Both the position numbers and the translations under genes were made by a program. A DNA stretch of 61,508 nt from Phaeobacter sp. B1627 (GTDB lineage Bacteria; Pseudomonadota; Alphaproteobacteria; Rhodobacterales; Rhodobacteraceae). Below are positions 7,919-17,583 of this stretch, piece by piece (the stretch's first letter is position 1; the number at the start of each line of letters is the position of its first letter). Location of the stretch: NCBI RefSeq assembly GCF_006265095.1, contig NZ_VCNK01000033.1:1-61508 (forward strand). The letters run 5' to 3'. The notes below the pieces were generated by a model. It ran no database searches. It saw only the letters and a program-made list of their open reading frames with translations, and was not told the origin of the DNA.

Positions 7919-10677
7919 CACGGCCTGCCGCCATTCAGCTGTCAGGCGTGACCCATCTCTATGGCGCAATTGCCGCGCTCGACGATGTCAGCCTTGATGT
8001 TCCGGCAGGCTGCATGGCGGGGCTCATCGGTCCGGACGGGGTGGGGAAATCCACGCTGCTGGCGCTCTCTGCCGGGGTGCGGCGGCTCCAGACCGGCGGG
8101 CTGCAGGTTTTGGGCGCCGACATCCGGGACCCAGACCATCGCAGGGCGTGCAATCACCGCATCGCCTATATGCCGCAGGGGCTTGGGCGGAACCTCTATC
8201 CGACGCTGACGGTTGCCGAGAACCTTGATTTCTTTGGCAGACTCTTTGCGCAACCGGCCGCGGAACGGCGCGCCCGCATCAGGGATCTGCTTCTGGCCAC
8301 AGGTCTTGACCCGTTTCCCGACCGCCCCGCAGGCAAGCTGTCGGGCGGCATGAAGCAGAAGCTGTCGTTGTGTTCCGCGCTGATCCACGACCCGGATCTG
8401 CTGATCCTTGACGAACCGACGACGGGTGTCGACCCGCTGTCGCGCGCGCAGTTCTGGGATCTGATCGACCGGATCCGGGCCGACCGCCCCGGGATGAGCG
8501 TTCTGGTGGCGACGGCCTATATGGAAGAGGCTGAGCGTTTCGACTGGCTGGCGGCGATGTCCGGCGGACAGGTTATTGCCACCGGCAGCCCGGACGAATT
8601 GCGCGAAAAGACCGGACAGGAGACCCTGGACGGAGCCTTCATTGCCCTGCTGCCCGAAGAGATGCGCTCCGGTCATGCAGAGGTGGTGGTTCCGCCCTTC
8701 GTGCCTTCGGGTGATGGCCCTGCCGTGCAGGCGATCGCGCTCACGCGCAGGTTTGGGGATTTCACTGCCGTCGACAGGGTGGATTTTGAAATTGCCAAGG
8801 GCGAGATCTTCGGCTTCCTTGGCTCGAACGGCTGCGGCAAGACGACCACGATGAAGATGCTCACGGGCCTGCTGCCTGCGAGCCGGGGCGAAGCGTTGCT
8901 TTTTGGCGAACATCTGGACGCGGGTGATATGCGGACGCGTCAGCGCGTCGGCTACATGTCGCAGTCCTTTTCGCTCTATTCGGAACTCACCGTGCGCCAG
9001 AACCTGGAACTGCATGCCGAACTGTACCGCATTCCCGCCGACGCACGGGCTGCGAGGGTGTCCGAAATGCTGGAGACCTTCGAACTCTGCGCGGAGGCGG
9101 ATGCGCGGCCCGAGGCCTTGCCGCTCGGGATCCGGCAACGGTTGCAGCTGGCGGTTGCGGTGATCCATCGCCCCGAAATTCTGATCCTTGACGAGCCGAC
9201 GTCCGGCGTCGATCCGATTGCACGCGACGCCTTCTGGCGGCTTCTTGTGGACCTGTCCCGCGGGCAGGGCGTGACGATCTTCGTCTCGACCCATTTCATG
9301 AACGAGGCGGAACGCTGCGACCGGATTTCGCTGATGCACGCGGGCCGCGTCCTGACCGTCGGCACCCCGCACGAAATAGTCGCAGCGCGCGGAGCACAGA
9401 GCCTGAACGCGGCTTTTGTCAGCTACCTGCGCGAGGCTGGATCGGAGGCTGAAGCGGAAGCGGGACCGGTGGCCGGAGCAGAGGCCGGAGACCCTTCGCA
9501 ACCGGTTTCGGCGGTGCCGCCCCGCGCCACCCGCAAAGGGGAGGGCCCGTTTGATCCGTTGCGCATCTGGGCATTCGCGCGGCGGGAGGCGACAGAAATC
9601 ATGCGCGATCCGCTCCGGCTTGCTTTCGCCTTGCTTGGGCCCGTCCTCCTGATGCTGACCTTCGGCTACGGCATTTCGTTTGATGTGGAAAATCTGCCCT
9701 ATGCCGTTGCGGATCAGGATCAGAGCGCCGAAAGCCGTGCGTTGCTGCAGGCCTTCTCGGGTTCGCGTTTCTTTGAGGAACACTCCGCCGCCCTCGGCAG
9801 GGCGGAACTGGATGCGCGTCTGCGCGCGGGCGAGATCGCCATCGCCCTTGAAATCCCTTCCGGGTTTGGACGTGACATCCTGCGCGCAGACCACCCCCCC
9901 GAGATCCGCGTGGCCATTGATGGGGCCATGCCGTTTCGCGCCGAAACCGCGCGCGGCTACCTGCAGGGGCTGGCGCTGTCCTATATGGAGGAACAGACCG
10001 AACGCACCTATGGCGAGGTCATCAGCACAACCGGCGCCGGGATCGAGACACGATTTCGCTACAACCAGTCCTTCGAGAGCGTGAATGCCATGGTGCCCTC
10101 GGTCATCATGATGATGCTCGTGCTGATCCCGTCGATGATGGCCGCAATGGGTGTGGTGCGGGAAAAGGAAACCGGCGCTATCGCCAATTTCCGCTCGACG
10201 CCGGTGACGCGGGGCGAGTTCCTTCTGGGCAAGCAATTGCCCTACATCGTCATCGCCATGATCAGCTTTGTCACGCTTCTGGCCATGTCCTACTTCGTGT
10301 TTGGCGTCGGGATCAAAGGCTCGGCAGTGACGCTGTTCACGGGGACGTTCCTCTACATCCTGGCGACCACGGGCTTTGGTGTGCTGGTCTCCACATTCAC
10401 CAGAACGCAGGTCGCGGCGACCTTCGCGACCGCGGTGATCGCCATTATCCCGGCGGTCAATTTCTCGGGGCTTCTGGTCCCGGTCTCATCGCTTTCGGGC
10501 GGGGCGCGGCTTTTCGGGCTCGCCTTTCCAGCGGCGTGGTATCAGCAGATCAGCATCGGAACCTTCACCAAAGGTCTCGCCTTTTCAGAGCTTTGGCTGA
10601 ACTTTATGGCCTTGGGCCTGTTTGCGGTTCTGTTCCTCACGGCTGCCATCGTTTTGCTCAGCAAGCAGGAGAGGTGA
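7915..10677 (+). CDS. Fused ABC-ABC-ABC2 transporter (two ATPase domains plus permease)
   Basis: 920 aa, three modules in one chain. The first ATPase domain (about 1-240) has GPDGVGKST, LSGGMKQKL and LLILDEPTTGVDP. The second (about 270-505) has GSNGCGKTT and ILILDEPTSGVDP; its signature is changed to LPLGIRQRL. The ABC-2 permease domain (about 545-920) has one N-terminal helix, a large periplasmic loop and about five further helices. The layout is that of RbbA/YhiH-type proteins, which form exporters with an HlyD adaptor and a second permease. It overlaps the adaptor gene and is followed at once by an ABC-2 permease. Export of a lipophilic compound or lipid is a guess. Confidence 0.92.
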   Translation: MTRPAAIQLSGVTHLYGAIAALDDVSLDVPAGCMAGLIGPDGVGKSTLLALSAGVRRLQTGGLQVLGADIRDPDHRRACNHRIAYMPQGLGRNLYPTLTVAENLDFFGRLFAQPAAERRARIRDLLLATGLDPFPDRPAGKLSGGMKQKLSLCSALIHDPDLLILDEPTTGVDPLSRAQFWDLIDRIRADRPGMSVLVATAYMEEAERFDWLAAMSGGQVIATGSPDELREKTGQETLDGAFIALLPEEMRSGHAEVVVPPFVPSGDGPAVQAIALTRRFGDFTAVDRVDFEIAKGEIFGFLGSNGCGKTTTMKMLTGLLPASRGEALLFGEHLDAGDMRTRQRVGYMSQSFSLYSELTVRQNLELHAELYRIPADARAARVSEMLETFELCAEADARPEALPLGIRQRLQLAVAVIHRPEILILDEPTSGVDPIARDAFWRLLVDLSRGQGVTIFVSTHFMNEAERCDRISLMHAGRVLTVGTPHEIVAARGAQSLNAAFVSYLREAGSEAEAEAGPVAGAEAGDPSQPVSAVPPRATRKGEGPFDPLRIWAFARREATEIMRDPLRLAFALLGPVLLMLTFGYGISFDVENLPYAVADQDQSAESRALLQAFSGSRFFEEHSAALGRAELDARLRAGEIAIALEIPSGFGRDILRADHPPEIRVAIDGAMPFRAETARGYLQGLALSYMEEQTERTYGEVISTTGAGIETRFRYNQSFESVNAMVPSVIMMMLVLIPSMMAAMGVVREKETGAIANFRSTPVTRGEFLLGKQLPYIVIAMISFVTLLAMSYFVFGVGIKGSAVTLFTGTFLYILATTGFGVLVSTFTRTQVAATFATAVIAIIPAVNFSGLLVPVSSLSGGARLFGLAFPAAWYQQISIGTFTKGLAFSELWLNFMALGLFAVLFLTAAIVLLSKQER

Positions 10678-10678
10678 T

Positions 10679-11803
10679 ATGGGACGTTGGCTGATCAACA
10701 TCTGGCGTCTTGGGGTGAAAGAACTGCGCAGCCTGTCGGCCGATCCGATATTGCTGCTGCTGGTTGCGTATATGTTCAGCTTCGCCATTTATGCCGTCGC
10801 CACCGGGGCCAGAACCGAAGTCCGCAATGCTGCTGTCGCCTATGTCGATCTCGATCAGTCCGAGCTGACCGGGCGCATCGTGGATGCCATTCTGCCGCCC
10901 GAATTCGAGATCCCGCAACGGATCGCCCTGCCGGAGTTGGGGCAGGTCATGGACCGGGGCACGTTCGTGTTTGTCCTGTCCTTTCCGCCACGGTTCGAGG
11001 CGGATGTGCTTTCGGGCGCATACCCGTCTGTGCAACTCAACGTGGATGCAACGGCAATGACGCAGGCGGGCAACGGATCGATCTACCTGCAACAGATCAT
11101 CGCAGCCGAGATCCAGCGGTTCATCACCGGGGATGACGGTTCCGAAAGCGGGCTGATTGACCTTGTGGTCACGGCGCAGTTCAATCCAAACCTGCAATCC
11201 ATCTGGTTCACCTCTGTGATGCAGATCATCAACAACGTCACCATTCTGGCCATCTTGTTGACGGGTGCTGCCCTCATTCGGGAACGGGAACATGGCACGA
11301 TCGAGCATCTGCTGGTGATGCCGGTGACCGCGTCGGAGATCATGCTGGCCAAGATCTGGGCCAATGGCCTCGTGATCGTGATTGGCGCGATCCTGTCGCT
11401 TATCTTCGTGGTGCAGGGGGTGCTGGATGTGCCCGTTGCGGGCTCTGTCCCGGTCTTTGTCGCAGGCACAGTTCTGTACCTCGTCTCGGTCACGGGCCTT
11501 GGCATTTTGTTGGCCACATTCACAACGTCGATGCCGCAATTCGGCCTGCTGGTGATCCCGGTTCTGGTGATCATGAACCTGTTGTCGGGGAGCACCACGC
11601 CGATCGAGAGTATTCCGGCCTGGCTGCAAACGCTCATGCAGGCCGCGCCCTCCACCCATTTCGTCGCCTTTTCCCAGGCAATCCTCTACCGTGGCGCGGG
11701 GCTTGAGACGGTTTGGCCTGAAATCCTGAAGATGGCTGCGGTGAGCATCCTGTTCTTTGTGATCGCGCTGATGCGATTTCGGCAGACGATGGCGCGCCCC
11801 TAG
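10679..11803 (+). CDS. ABC-2 type permease
   Basis: 374 aa from MGRWLINIW, with AGGAG just before the ATG; a longer frame from 10622 overlaps the previous gene. It has an N-terminal helix (LLLLVAYMFSFAIYAVAT), a periplasmic region of about 150 residues, then five hydrophobic segments from about residue 180, with the REREHGTIEHLLVMPVTASE motif conserved in ABC-2 permeases. It is the partner of the permease half in the fused protein, completing adaptor + double ATPase + two permeases in one operon behind the FNR box. Confidence 0.9.
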   Translation: MGRWLINIWRLGVKELRSLSADPILLLLVAYMFSFAIYAVATGARTEVRNAAVAYVDLDQSELTGRIVDAILPPEFEIPQRIALPELGQVMDRGTFVFVLSFPPRFEADVLSGAYPSVQLNVDATAMTQAGNGSIYLQQIIAAEIQRFITGDDGSESGLIDLVVTAQFNPNLQSIWFTSVMQIINNVTILAILLTGAALIREREHGTIEHLLVMPVTASEIMLAKIWANGLVIVIGAILSLIFVVQGVLDVPVAGSVPVFVAGTVLYLVSVTGLGILLATFTTSMPQFGLLVIPVLVIMNLLSGSTTPIESIPAWLQTLMQAAPSTHFVAFSQAILYRGAGLETVWPEILKMAAVSILFFVIALMRFRQTMARP

Positions 11804-11817
11804 AACATTGCGGGAGG

Positions 11818-11835
11818 CGGAGCTTTGCGGCTCCG
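11818..11835. terminator. Hairpin at the end of the ABC export operon
   Basis: CGGAGC-TTTGCG-GCTCCG begins 14 bases after the permease stop, between convergent operons. A second weaker repeat (GGTTGC...GCAACC) follows. No clear T-run, so terminator assignment is tentative. Confidence 0.4.
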
Positions 11836-11906
11836 GCGCCTGGTTGCGGGTGGTTTTGCAGGCTTTGGCAACCGCCACCATGATGAGATCCGGCCCTCCG
11901 CCTCAG

Positions 11907-12896
11907 TCAGCCCACGTGGACTGCCCTGGCCTCCTCGAATGAGCGCGTCGCGGCGTCCGCCAGAAGCTGCGCGCGCAAGCCATCCTCAATTCCCGGTGAG
12001 ATTTTCGTCCGGCCCGCCACGGCCGCCACGAAATAGGACATCTCGGCCCGAAACGCGGCCTCATATCGTTCGAGAAAGAAGTGCTTTGCCGGGGCCTTTG
12101 TAAAGCCCGCAGGCGTGGCGACCTCGACGGTGTTTTCCAGCATGTTCTCGGCCCGTAGCATGCCTTTTTCGCCATGCACCTCGATCCGTTGATCGTAGCC
12201 GTAGCTGGCGCGCCGGGAATTGGTGATCTGGCAGATGCGGCCGCTTCTTGTGGTCAGCGTGACCGCTGCGGTGTCCACATCGCCGGACTGGCCAATCTGT
12301 GGATCGACGAGCGATGCGCCCACCGCATAGACGGTCACGGGCTCTTCACCGAGCAGGAAGCGGGCCATATCGAGGTCGTGGATCATCATGTCGCGAAACA
12401 GGCCGCCGGAGCTTTTGATGTAGCCGATGGGGGGCGGTGACGGATCGCGCGATTGGATTGTCACGATTTCGACATCGCCGATTTCGCCGGATTTCAAACG
12501 GGTCTGGAGACTGGCAAAATTGGGGTCGAAGCGCCGATTGAACGCGGTCATGAACGCAACGCCTGCGGTCTCGACCGCCGTGATGCACGCGCGGATCCGG
12601 TCGGCCGACATGTCCACCGGCTTTTCGCAGAAGATCGCCTTGCCGGCGCGCGCAGAGGCCTGGATCAGGTCAAAATGGGTGTCTGTCGGGGTGCCGATGA
12701 CAACGGCATCCACCTCGGCGCTGGCAATGAGGTCTGCGGCCCCCATCGCCGCCGCGCCGGTTCTGTCCGCCAGCGCCCTGGCCGGCGCGTCAAAGGCATC
12801 GGCCACCGCAGTGACGCGAACACCGTCGATCTGGCTGATGGAGCGGGCGTGCACCTGCCCAATTCTGCCGCAGCCGAGAAGTCCGATATTCAGCAT
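11907..12896 (-). CDS. iolG: Inositol 2-dehydrogenase (Gfo/Idh/MocA family)
   Basis: 329 aa from MLNIGLLGCGRIG; the frame upstream of this ATG lies inside the preceding aldolase gene. The N-terminal Rossmann motif GLLGCGRIG, the FCEKPVDM motif (Glu-Lys-Pro) and MMIHDLDMARF (His/Asp catalytic region) are those of NAD-dependent myo-inositol 2-dehydrogenase, which makes scyllo-inosose. It is the last gene of the minus-strand block iolD-iolC-iolB-aldolase-iolG and starts 1 base after the aldolase stop. Confidence 0.88.
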   Translation of the reverse strand: MLNIGLLGCGRIGQVHARSISQIDGVRVTAVADAFDAPARALADRTGAAAMGAADLIASAEVDAVVIGTPTDTHFDLIQASARAGKAIFCEKPVDMSADRIRACITAVETAGVAFMTAFNRRFDPNFASLQTRLKSGEIGDVEIVTIQSRDPSPPPIGYIKSSGGLFRDMMIHDLDMARFLLGEEPVTVYAVGASLVDPQIGQSGDVDTAAVTLTTRSGRICQITNSRRASYGYDQRIEVHGEKGMLRAENMLENTVEVATPAGFTKAPAKHFFLERYEAAFRAEMSYFVAAVAGRTKISPGIEDGLRAQLLADAATRSFEEARAVHVG

Positions 12897-12897
12897 G

Positions 12898-13728
12898 TCA
12901 TGCCCCTTTGAAGGCCTGCAGCACGGTACGGGTGGCCGCGACCAGCGGCGTGTGGGTCTCGCGAAGGATCTGAACCCGGTCAAAGCGATCCGGATCGCTG
13001 TTCACCGCAGAGCGCAGCGCGGTGCCAAATGCCATTCGCAGCTCTGTCCCGATGTTGAACTTGCAGATGGCCGAACCATGCGCGAGCGCCCGGCGCTGAG
13101 CCACCGGCACGCCGGAACCGCCGTGGATGACCAGCGGAACCTGCGTGACCGCCTCGATGGCGCGAATGCGGTCCTCGTCCAGGCCGCCTTGTTTGTCCTG
13201 CTGCAGATGTACATTGCCGACCGAGATCGCCATCGCATCCACCCCGGTCTGGCGCGCGAATTGCTCTGCTTCATCGGGGTCGGTGCCGGCAGAGCCTTCG
13301 CCGCCGGAATAGCCGACAAAGCCGATCTCGCCCTCACAAGAAACGCCCGCCGCACGGGCCATTTCGACGATCGCCGCCGTTTCATCGATGTTTTCCGCCA
13401 AAGGCTTGCGTGAACCGTCGAACATCACCGAGGTGAAGCCGCTGTCGATGGCGATGCGGCAGTCCTCGGCTGTATAGCCATGGTCGAGATGTGCCACCAC
13501 GGGCACCGACGCGCCTTCGGCCAGATGCCGGAACATCGCTCCCAGCACCGGCAGCGGCGTGTGGTCGCGACACGACGGGCCGGCCTGCAGGATCACCGGC
13601 ACAGCCTCGGCTTCGGCGGCGGCCACATAGGCGCGCATGTCTTCCCATCCCAATGTCACCAGGCCTGCCACAGCATGACCTTCGCGCAGGGCCGGTTTCA
13701 GAACGTCTGCAAGGGTTACAAGGGTCAT
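12898..13728 (-). CDS. iolJ: Class II aldolase, probably 6-phospho-5-dehydro-2-deoxy-gluconate aldolase
   Basis: 276 aa of the class II fructose-bisphosphate aldolase fold. VVAHLDHGYTAEDC (metal-binding His region), GEIGFVGYSGGEGS, AISVGNVH and VIHGGSGVP (metal His and phosphate loop) are all present. Within an iol operon next to iolB and iolC the likely reaction is cleavage of the IolC product to dihydroxyacetone phosphate and malonate semialdehyde. It overlaps the 3' end of iolB by 4 bases (ATGA). The role rests on context; sequence alone gives the aldolase family. Confidence 0.82.
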   Translation of the reverse strand: MTLVTLADVLKPALREGHAVAGLVTLGWEDMRAYVAAAEAEAVPVILQAGPSCRDHTPLPVLGAMFRHLAEGASVPVVAHLDHGYTAEDCRIAIDSGFTSVMFDGSRKPLAENIDETAAIVEMARAAGVSCEGEIGFVGYSGGEGSAGTDPDEAEQFARQTGVDAMAISVGNVHLQQDKQGGLDEDRIRAIEAVTQVPLVIHGGSGVPVAQRRALAHGSAICKFNIGTELRMAFGTALRSAVNSDPDRFDRVQILRETHTPLVAATRTVLQAFKGA

Positions 13729-14582
13729 TTGAACTTTGCCACCATGTCCATGATGCCGGGGATCGTGTGCAACTGCTCCGCATGGGTCGGCTGGAAGTAT
13801 TGTTTCAGCGAGCGTTGCGACAGACCCCCGAGGATGGTGAAATAATACATCTCATAGCCGGGCAGGGCGCAGCACGGGTGGTAGCCCTTGTCGATCAGCA
13901 CCGTCGAGCGATCCATGATGTGATAGGCATCGCCCGGCTCATTGTCCGCGCGCTGCAGCATCTGCAGGCCGGAGCCCTTGTTGGGTTTGAAGCGGAAATT
14001 GTAGGTCTCGTCGTGGCGCGTTTCAATCAACGCGCCGCTGTCGGCGCGGCGGTCGGTGTCGTGTTTGTGGCTCGGGAAGCCTGACCAGCCGCCCGCCCCC
14101 ACGGTGTACAGCTCACTCACCAGCAGGCGACCGACCTTGTCATGCTGGTTGGCGCCGAGGATGTGCTTGATCTTGCGATGGGTCTTGGTGTCGTCGCTGC
14201 CATATTGCACGAGGTCAAGCTCGGCCTCGCGAATGTCGAAAGGCTCCAGCACCTTGTCATATTTGGCGCCGGCAACAAACACCTCTGCCGTGTCGCTGAC
14301 ACAGGTCATCCGGGTCCTGGCACCGGAGGGCACATAGACCCCTTCCGGCTCGCCGTCCCAAACATCGACGCCGCGGTTGCCGAGCCTGTCAAAGCCCGCC
14401 CCGTCCACATCCACATCGACGGTTCCGGTCGCGGGGACGATACAGGTTTCATAGCCCGGCACGGCATAGTCGAATGTTTCGCCTTTCCGGAGGGTGACGA
14501 TATTGAAATAGTTCAACGGCACCAGGTCGTGATTGGCGTCAACGATGGGTTTGTTCTGGTTGTCATGCGGCGCGATATGCAT
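13725..14582 (-). CDS. iolB: 5-deoxy-glucuronate isomerase
   Basis: 285 aa, a double cupin. Recognisable are SGFPSHKHDT with metal-binding histidines, ETRHDETYNFRFKP, and the C-terminal YHPCCALPGYEMYYFTILGG, all conserved in IolB. It isomerises 5-deoxy-glucuronate to 5-dehydro-2-deoxy-gluconate, the substrate of IolC. It lies between iolC (12 bases upstream) and the aldolase (overlapping), as expected for the pathway order. Confidence 0.93.
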   Translation of the reverse strand: MHIAPHDNQNKPIVDANHDLVPLNYFNIVTLRKGETFDYAVPGYETCIVPATGTVDVDVDGAGFDRLGNRGVDVWDGEPEGVYVPSGARTRMTCVSDTAEVFVAGAKYDKVLEPFDIREAELDLVQYGSDDTKTHRKIKHILGANQHDKVGRLLVSELYTVGAGGWSGFPSHKHDTDRRADSGALIETRHDETYNFRFKPNKGSGLQMLQRADNEPGDAYHIMDRSTVLIDKGYHPCCALPGYEMYYFTILGGLSQRSLKQYFQPTHAEQLHTIPGIMDMVAKFK

Positions 14583-14594
14583 CCTGGATTCCTC

Positions 14595-15575
14595 TCAGAC
14601 GTCCGTAGGGCCCGAGCGCTCTGCCAGAAAGGCGTCAAGCTCGGAAGTGGTGGGCATGGCGGGGGCGCAGCCAGGCTGGCTGACGACGATGGAGGCGCAG
14701 GCAGAACCGCGCAGGACCGCGTCCTTCAGGGTGCGGCCTCCGGCGATTGAGGCGAGGAAACCCGCCATGAAGCTGTCGCCCGCGCCGTTGGGTTTGATGG
14801 CCGTGACCGGGTAGATGCCGGTACGGATTTCCGCGCCATCCGCCAGCGTCAGGGCGCCTTCGTGGCCCATCTTGTAGATCACCATCTTGCCCTTGGCGGC
14901 CAGTTCGCGGGCCTTGTCCAGCCCCTTCTCAATGCCGCCCGCCATAAAGCCGAATTCTTCGTCGTTGCCGACAATCAGGTCGCTTTCCTCACCGGCGCGG
15001 GTCAGCACTTCGGAGGCAACCTCGGCCGAGGGCCAGCTATAGGGGCGATAGTCGATGTCAAAAATCACCGGCAAGCGGGCCTTGCGGGCATTCTCAAACG
15101 CGCGGAAGGTGGAGCCGCGCGAAGGCTCCGCCGCAAACACCGTGCCTGCGGTGATCAACGCGCCGAAATCAGCGTAGTTCACCCGGTCGACGTCCTCCTC
15201 CGTCACCTGAAAATCCACCGCGTTGTTGCGATAGATGCAGAGCTGGAATTCCTCCAGAACGCTCTCATAGACCGCGAGCGAGACGCGGTATTCGCCGCCC
15301 AGGACCTTCACATACTGCGTATCCACGCCGTAGTGGCGCAATCGGTTGGTGCAGAAGCGTCCGACATTGTCATCACTGACCGAGGTGATCAGCGCCGATT
15401 GCATCCCGAGCTTGCAGAGCCCGGCGCAGATATTGGCCGAAGAGCCCCCCAGATCGGCCCTGAACATCTCGGCCTCGTCGGCGCGGGTGCCCGGCGGATC
15501 CGCGAACATGTCCATGCCCGCCCGTCCGAAGACCGCGAAATTGCCCTTGCGGATCCCGTCAATCAGCGCAGTCAT
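14595..15575 (-). CDS. iolC: 5-dehydro-2-deoxygluconokinase
   Basis: 326-aa PfkB-type sugar kinase. The N-terminal FAVFGRAGMDMFADPPG, the middle GGSSANICAGLCKLG and the C-terminal PNGAGDSFMAGF (anion hole and catalytic Asp) define the family, and the MDMF variant is characteristic of IolC. It phosphorylates 5-dehydro-2-deoxy-gluconate. Its ATG directly follows the iolD stop with no intergenic space. It is not the fused IolC with a C-terminal aldolase-like domain (DUF2090) found in some proteobacteria, which agrees with a separate aldolase gene here. Confidence 0.92.
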   Translation of the reverse strand: MTALIDGIRKGNFAVFGRAGMDMFADPPGTRADEAEMFRADLGGSSANICAGLCKLGMQSALITSVSDDNVGRFCTNRLRHYGVDTQYVKVLGGEYRVSLAVYESVLEEFQLCIYRNNAVDFQVTEEDVDRVNYADFGALITAGTVFAAEPSRGSTFRAFENARKARLPVIFDIDYRPYSWPSAEVASEVLTRAGEESDLIVGNDEEFGFMAGGIEKGLDKARELAAKGKMVIYKMGHEGALTLADGAEIRTGIYPVTAIKPNGAGDSFMAGFLASIAGGRTLKDAVLRGSACASIVVSQPGCAPAMPTTSELDAFLAERSGPTDV

Positions 15576-17444
15576 CTAGACGCCCCGCCGTTGCTTGGCT
15601 CGGGAGGATTCCCAGTCCTGATGTGCCACGCGCACCCGGTCACTGTCTGTCACATGCGGCGTGCCGACCTCCCACCAGGCGTGGCCTTCGGTGGTCCAGC
15701 CTTCGTAGGCGTCGACATCCATCACGATCACATAGCTCCTGTCCGATGCCTTGGCCCGCTTGAAGGCCTCGCCCAGTTCCGCCGGGTTGGCGACCTTCTC
15801 GGCCTTGGCTCCCATCGAGGCGGCATGGGCCACGAAATCCACGCCGAACGGTTCCGGGATGGTCGGGCAATCTTCCAGCAGGTTGTTGAAACTCTCGTTG
15901 CCGGTATTGTTCTGCAGCTTGTTGATGACCGCAAACCCACCATTGTCGAGCAACATCACGATGAGCTTCTTGCGGCTGAGCGCCGAAGAATAGAGATCCG
16001 AGTTCAGCATCATGTAGGATCCGTCACCGCAAAAGGTGATGGTGTCCCGTTCGGGTTCCCGCTCGGCCTGCGCGATGCGGGCCCCCCAAGCGCCCGCGAT
16101 CTCGTAGCCCATGCAGGAGAAGCCAAATTCCACATCCACGGTGCCGATATCCAGCGTCCGCCAGTTGGCGGTGACTTCGGCAGGCAGACCGCCGGCCGCA
16201 GCCACAATCCGGTCGCGGGGATCGCAAAGCGCGTTCACCACGCCGATGGCCTGCGCGTAGGAATTGGGCCGGTTGCCGGGCTCGATGTTTTCGGCAACAT
16301 ATTCATCCCATTTGCGGCGCTCGGCCTGCGCGAAACCCACCCAGCTGTCCGGCGCCTTGTAGGCCAGCGCCGCGTCAAGCGCCGTCAGAGAGAGCCTGGC
16401 ATCGCCCACAACCGTCAGGGAGCGATGTTTGGCCGCGTCATGGCGCGCGGCATTGATGCCGATAATCTGCGCGTCCTTGGCAAAGGCGGTCCAGGATCCG
16501 GTGGTGAAATCCTGCAGCCGCGTGCCAACCGCCACGATCACATCGGCTTTTTCTGCGATTGCGTTGGCGCTGTCGGATCCGGTCACGCCGATCGGGCCGA
16601 TGTTGAGGTCATGTGTCGCCAGCATATTGGCACGGCCGGCGATGGTCTCGACCACGGGGATCTGATGCGCCTCGGCAAAGGTTGTCAGCTCCTTGACCGC
16701 ACGCGAATACTGCACCCCGCCACCGGCGACGATGATCGGACGCTCGGCGCGTTGCAACGCCGCGACCGCATCTTGGATCTCGGACAGATCGGGCGCCTGA
16801 CGGCGGATGCGGTGGACGCGACGTTCGAAAAACACCTCCGGGTAGTCATAGCTCCAGCCCTGCACATCCTGCGGCAGGCCAATGAAGGCGGGGCCGCAAT
16901 CGGCGGGATCGAGCATGGTGGCAAGTGCGGCGGGCAGGGACTGGATCACCTGCGCCGGGTGGCAGATGCGATCCCAATAGCGGCTGCAGGGCCGGAACGC
17001 ATCGTTCACGCCGAGGGTCGGGTCGTAGTAGTTCTCCATCTGCTGCAACACCGGATCGGGCAGCCGCGTAATGAATGCATCACCGCACAGCATCAGCATC
17101 GGCAACCGGTTGGCATGGGCCAACCCGGCGGCGGTCAGCAAGTTGGCGGTCCCCGGTCCCGCGCTGGCGGTGCAGAACATGAAACGCTGGCGCAGCCATT
17201 GCTTGGCATAGCCCGCGGCGGCGAATCCCATGCTGGTCTCATTCTGGCCCCGGTACAGCGGCAGCTCCTCCCGCAGGCCATAGAGCGCCTCGCCGAGGCA
17301 GGTCACATTGCCATGCCCGAAAATGCCAAAACCGCCCCCGCAGACCCGGAGTTCTTCGCCGTCGATTTCGATATACTGATTGGCGAGCCAGCGAATGATC
17401 GCCTGGGCCGTGGTCAGCCGGATGGTGCCGTCTGTCGTCGTCAT
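15576..17444 (-). CDS. iolD: 3D-(3,5/4)-trihydroxycyclohexane-1,2-dione hydrolase
   Basis: 622 aa from MTTTDGTIRL, chosen because GGGAGGG lies just upstream and the longer frame would run through the LacI-type operator. It is a thiamine-diphosphate enzyme: substrate-side motif CGGGFGIFGHGNVTCLGE near the N-terminus and ThDP-binding GDGSYMMLNSDLYSS near the C-terminus. IolD opens the inositol ring, making 5-deoxy-glucuronate. It is the first gene of the minus-strand iol operon, divergent from the dehydrogenase at 17584. Confidence 0.93.
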   Translation of the reverse strand: MTTTDGTIRLTTAQAIIRWLANQYIEIDGEELRVCGGGFGIFGHGNVTCLGEALYGLREELPLYRGQNETSMGFAAAGYAKQWLRQRFMFCTASAGPGTANLLTAAGLAHANRLPMLMLCGDAFITRLPDPVLQQMENYYDPTLGVNDAFRPCSRYWDRICHPAQVIQSLPAALATMLDPADCGPAFIGLPQDVQGWSYDYPEVFFERRVHRIRRQAPDLSEIQDAVAALQRAERPIIVAGGGVQYSRAVKELTTFAEAHQIPVVETIAGRANMLATHDLNIGPIGVTGSDSANAIAEKADVIVAVGTRLQDFTTGSWTAFAKDAQIIGINAARHDAAKHRSLTVVGDARLSLTALDAALAYKAPDSWVGFAQAERRKWDEYVAENIEPGNRPNSYAQAIGVVNALCDPRDRIVAAAGGLPAEVTANWRTLDIGTVDVEFGFSCMGYEIAGAWGARIAQAEREPERDTITFCGDGSYMMLNSDLYSSALSRKKLIVMLLDNGGFAVINKLQNNTGNESFNNLLEDCPTIPEPFGVDFVAHAASMGAKAEKVANPAELGEAFKRAKASDRSYVIVMDVDAYEGWTTEGHAWWEVGTPHVTDSDRVRVAHQDWESSRAKQRRGV

Positions 17445-17520
17445 GTGAGCGATCCCTCCCCTGGAAATCCTGAACGTCGGTGAAATGACGCTTGCGAGAT
17501 GTCTAGACTCAAGATACACC

Positions 17521-17540
17521 GTTTGCAACCGGTTGCAAAC
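17521..17540. promoter_or_regulatory. LacI-family operator between iolD and the divergent iol operon
   Basis: GTTTGCAACCGGTTGCAAAC is a perfect 20-bp palindrome with the central CG typical of LacI/GalR operators. Its 16-bp core TTGCAACCGGTTGCAA recurs at 21828-21843, so both are probably bound by the LacI protein at 20742-21746, controlling both divergent iol operons. Confidence 0.85.
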
Positions 17541-17583
17541 TGAAAACGCGTCCGGTGATTGCCGGCGAGGGGAGGGCAGGGAA

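Noticed and set aside
7942-10236. 764-codon minus-strand ORF opposite the fused ABC transporter
   Set aside because: Shadow of the triple-domain ABC protein; no recognisable motif.
14862-17483. 873-codon plus-strand ORF opposite iolC and iolD
   Set aside because: Antisense of two well-supported enzymes; His/Arg/Gln-rich composition and no motif. High G+C makes such long antisense frames common.
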